From assembly GCF_024343735.1 (NCBI RefSeq), contig NZ_RJUE01000001.1, forward strand, positions 124,001-188,000: DNA of 64,000 nucleotides, in the 5' to 3' direction. The translations under genes and the position numbers were made by a program. Source of the DNA: Lacihabitans sp. CCS-44. GTDB taxonomy: Bacteria; Bacteroidota; Bacteroidia; Cytophagales; Spirosomataceae. Shown here in pieces: positions 62,184 to 64,000 of this stretch. A model generated the notes under the pieces. It saw only the letters and a program-made list of their open reading frames with translations. It was not told the origin of the DNA and did not search any database. Within the stretch, counting starts at the first letter, position 1, and each line of letters opens with the position of its first letter.

Positions 62184-64000
62184 ATGAAAAAAATTACACT
62201 GTTCTTGTTTATGCTTATCTCGACCATACAGGTATATGGCCAAAATAAAATTGGCAAAGTAACTGATCAAAACGGCGAATCCCTGGTAGGTGCTACTATT
62301 ATTGAAAAAGGCACCAACAATGGCACTACTACTGATGCCACTGGTAAATTTGAAATAAAAGTAACTAATTCATCCTCATTATTTCAAATAAGCTATATTG
62401 GCTATAAATCCAAAGAACTCAAAGGATCTGAATTGGCCACAAACATTGTTTTAGAAGAAGGTAACTTATTGGATCAAATAGTAATAGTAGGCTCTAGGAG
62501 TTTAAATAGGTCCGCCACAGACACGCCAGCACCGATAGATGTGATTGATATAAAAGATATTACATCTAAAACTGGCCAACTGGACTTAAACCAACTACTT
62601 CAGTTTGCTGCACCTTCTTTCAACTCCAACAGACAATCTGGCTCTGATGGCACAGACCACGTAGATCCGGCTTCTCTCAGGGGCTTAGGTCCAGACCAAA
62701 CATTGGTACTGATAAATGGCAAAAGAAGACATCAAAGTTCACTCGTAAACATTTATGGCACGAGAGGCCGTGGAAATTCGGGTACGGACTTAAACACGAT
62801 ACCAGCTGCAGCTATAGAAAGAATAGAAATCCTTAGAGATGGAGCAGCAGCACAATACGGATCAGACGCCATAGCTGGCGTGATTAATATTGTTTTGAAA
62901 AAAACTACAGAAACTTTAGAAATCAATGCCAACACGGGAATATATAAAGCTGGCTACCGATTTGATGACAAAAAATTTGATGGACTAAATTATAATGTAA
63001 ACGCCAACTATGGCTTGAAAGTAGGAAATGGTGGTTTTGTAAATTTGACGGGTGATTTCAATTTTAGAGACCACACCAACCGAGCAAATGCAGCAGCTGA
63101 TGAATTGGCTAGAAGAGAATTTGGCGATCCAAGAGCTCAAAATACAGCTATTTATTTGAACTCCAGTTTTCCCATAAATACGAATACTGCAATCTATGTA
63201 TTTGGCGGTACGAACATCAGAAAAGGAGAATCTTATGCTTGGACAAGATTTGCGGATGATGACCGTAACATTCCTTCAATTTATCCTGATGGATTCGACC
63301 CATTGATAAAAGCAGATATCAAAGACAACTCTATAGCAGCAGGAATTAAGTCTAAACTAAAAGGCTGGGATATAGATTTGAGCAATACATTTGGTTCAAA
63401 TAGGTTTGATTATTCTTTAGAAAATACGCTAAACTCATCTCTTGGAGCCACTTCTCCAACGGAATTTGAAGCGGGAGGTTTCAGTTTAAATCAAAACACC
63501 ATCAACCTTGGATTTTCTAAATTTTTGAAAGATAAAATGGCTGGCCTGAACATAGCCTATGGAGCTGAATACAGAATGGAAAACTATGCGATTTTTGCAG
63601 GGGAAGAAAAATCGTACAAAAGCTATATTGCGGGCGTACCAGGCGGCTCACAAGGCTTTCCAGGTTTCCAGCCGAGTGACGAAATAGAAGCTTCAAGATC
63701 AAACTTTGGACTTTACTTTGACACAGAAGCAGATTTTACCAAGAAATTTATGGTAGGTGCAGCTTTAAGATTTGAAAATTACACAGACTTTGGCAATACA
63801 TTGAATGGAAAGATTTCAACAAGGTTAAAAGTAAACGAAACTTTGACTTTTAGAGCAACAGCTAGTACCGGCTTTAGAGCTCCTTCTTTACCTCAAATCA
63901 ATTTTAACTCCACAGTTACGAACTTCATCAATGGAAACCCAGTGGAAGTTCTAATTGCAAGAAACAATTCTGAAGTAACAAAAGCCTTGGGTATTCCGGC
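62184..64000 (+). CDS. TonB-dependent receptor, 3' end cut by window edge
   Basis: The first 605 codons of an outer-membrane receptor, open to the right edge. The signal peptide ends QVYGQ (about residue 20); a carboxypeptidase-regulatory-like domain (about 22-95) begins IGKVTDQNGESLVGATIIEKG. The plug domain (about 110-240) has DPASLRGLGPDQTLVLINGK and ERIEILRDGAAAQYGSDAIAG. The barrel starts near 245. It lacks the SusC signature and has no SusD partner in view, so it is a stand-alone receptor, perhaps for a siderophore, cobalamin or a peptide. The ATG at 62184 lies 48 nt after the gldN terminator. Confidence 0.93.
   Translation, partial: MKKITLFLFMLISTIQVYGQNKIGKVTDQNGESLVGATIIEKGTNNGTTTDATGKFEIKVTNSSSLFQISYIGYKSKELKGSELATNIVLEEGNLLDQIVIVGSRSLNRSATDTPAPIDVIDIKDITSKTGQLDLNQLLQFAAPSFNSNRQSGSDGTDHVDPASLRGLGPDQTLVLINGKRRHQSSLVNIYGTRGRGNSGTDLNTIPAAAIERIEILRDGAAAQYGSDAIAGVINIVLKKTTETLEINANTGIYKAGYRFDDKKFDGLNYNVNANYGLKVGNGGFVNLTGDFNFRDHTNRANAAADELARREFGDPRAQNTAIYLNSSFPINTNTAIYVFGGTNIRKGESYAWTRFADDDRNIPSIYPDGFDPLIKADIKDNSIAAGIKSKLKGWDIDLSNTFGSNRFDYSLENTLNSSLGATSPTEFEAGGFSLNQNTINLGFSKFLKDKMAGLNIAYGAEYRMENYAIFAGEEKSYKSYIAGVPGGSQGFPGFQPSDEIEASRSNFGLYFDTEADFTKKFMVGAALRFENYTDFGNTLNGKISTRLKVNETLTFRATASTGFRAPSLPQINFNSTVTNFINGNPVEVLIARNNSEVTKALGIP

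Overview
The window is an AT-rich stretch of chromosome from a gliding-lineage member of the Bacteroidota, probably order Cytophagales. The evidence is a complete gldK-gldL-gldM-gldN block with a PorP/SprF gene (type IX secretion and gliding), two secreted proteins with type IX sorting domains (type A and CHU_C type B), a SusC/SusD pair, many lipoproteins with Bacteroidota lipoboxes, and TAnnTTTG-type -7 promoter boxes. Genus cannot be fixed from the sequence alone. No rRNA, tRNA, CRISPR array or transposase was seen.

Layout. 1-17.9 kb holds mostly housekeeping and cell-surface genes: a truncated lipoprotein, an SpmA-SpmB fusion, a VanX-like dipeptidase, pheS, a secreted SASA-type esterase with a type IX sorting domain, a SpoU methyltransferase, a sugar isomerase-like protein, ribBA, a GH20 hexosaminidase, a TIGR01777 epimerase, glyA, tatC and an AI-2E-type permease. 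18.1-24.8 kb is a complete six-gene eboABCDEF cluster in canonical order. 24.9-26.5 kb is a small accessory patch: an orphan antitoxin overlapping the fossil of its PIN toxin, a small membrane protein, and an intact antitoxin/PIN-toxin pair flanked by two copies of the 3' end of the neighbouring pseudouridine synthase gene. 26.5-31.5 kb (minus strand) carries the RluA-type synthase, a PhoB/PhoR-like two-component pair, a secreted propeller-like protein and an orphan maltokinase.

31.5-47.7 kb (all minus strand) is a surface-nutrient locus. It has SusC, SusD, a strong terminator, a giant FG-GAP/ASPIC-UnbV lipoprotein, a second paralogue of that lipoprotein, a cytochrome-c-motif FG-GAP lipoprotein coupled to it by a 2-nt gap, and an S9 exopeptidase. 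It has no glycoside hydrolase and no local regulator, so it is not a classical polysaccharide utilisation locus. 48-53.7 kb holds a lamin-tail-domain secreted protein, a CHU_C-tailed secreted protein and an atypical AAA+ ATPase of the Mg-chelatase I type.

53.8-62.1 kb runs mgsA, a DUF4271 membrane protein, a HemD-like uroporphyrinogen-III synthase, porP and gldKLMN, ending in a very strong terminator at 62.1 kb. A TonB-dependent receptor then starts and runs off the right edge. The type IX machinery encoded here would secrete the cargo proteins encoded at 5 kb and 50 kb. The most interesting parts are the ebo cluster, the toxin-antitoxin insertion with its duplicated gene tail, and the SusCD/UnbV/cytochrome locus.
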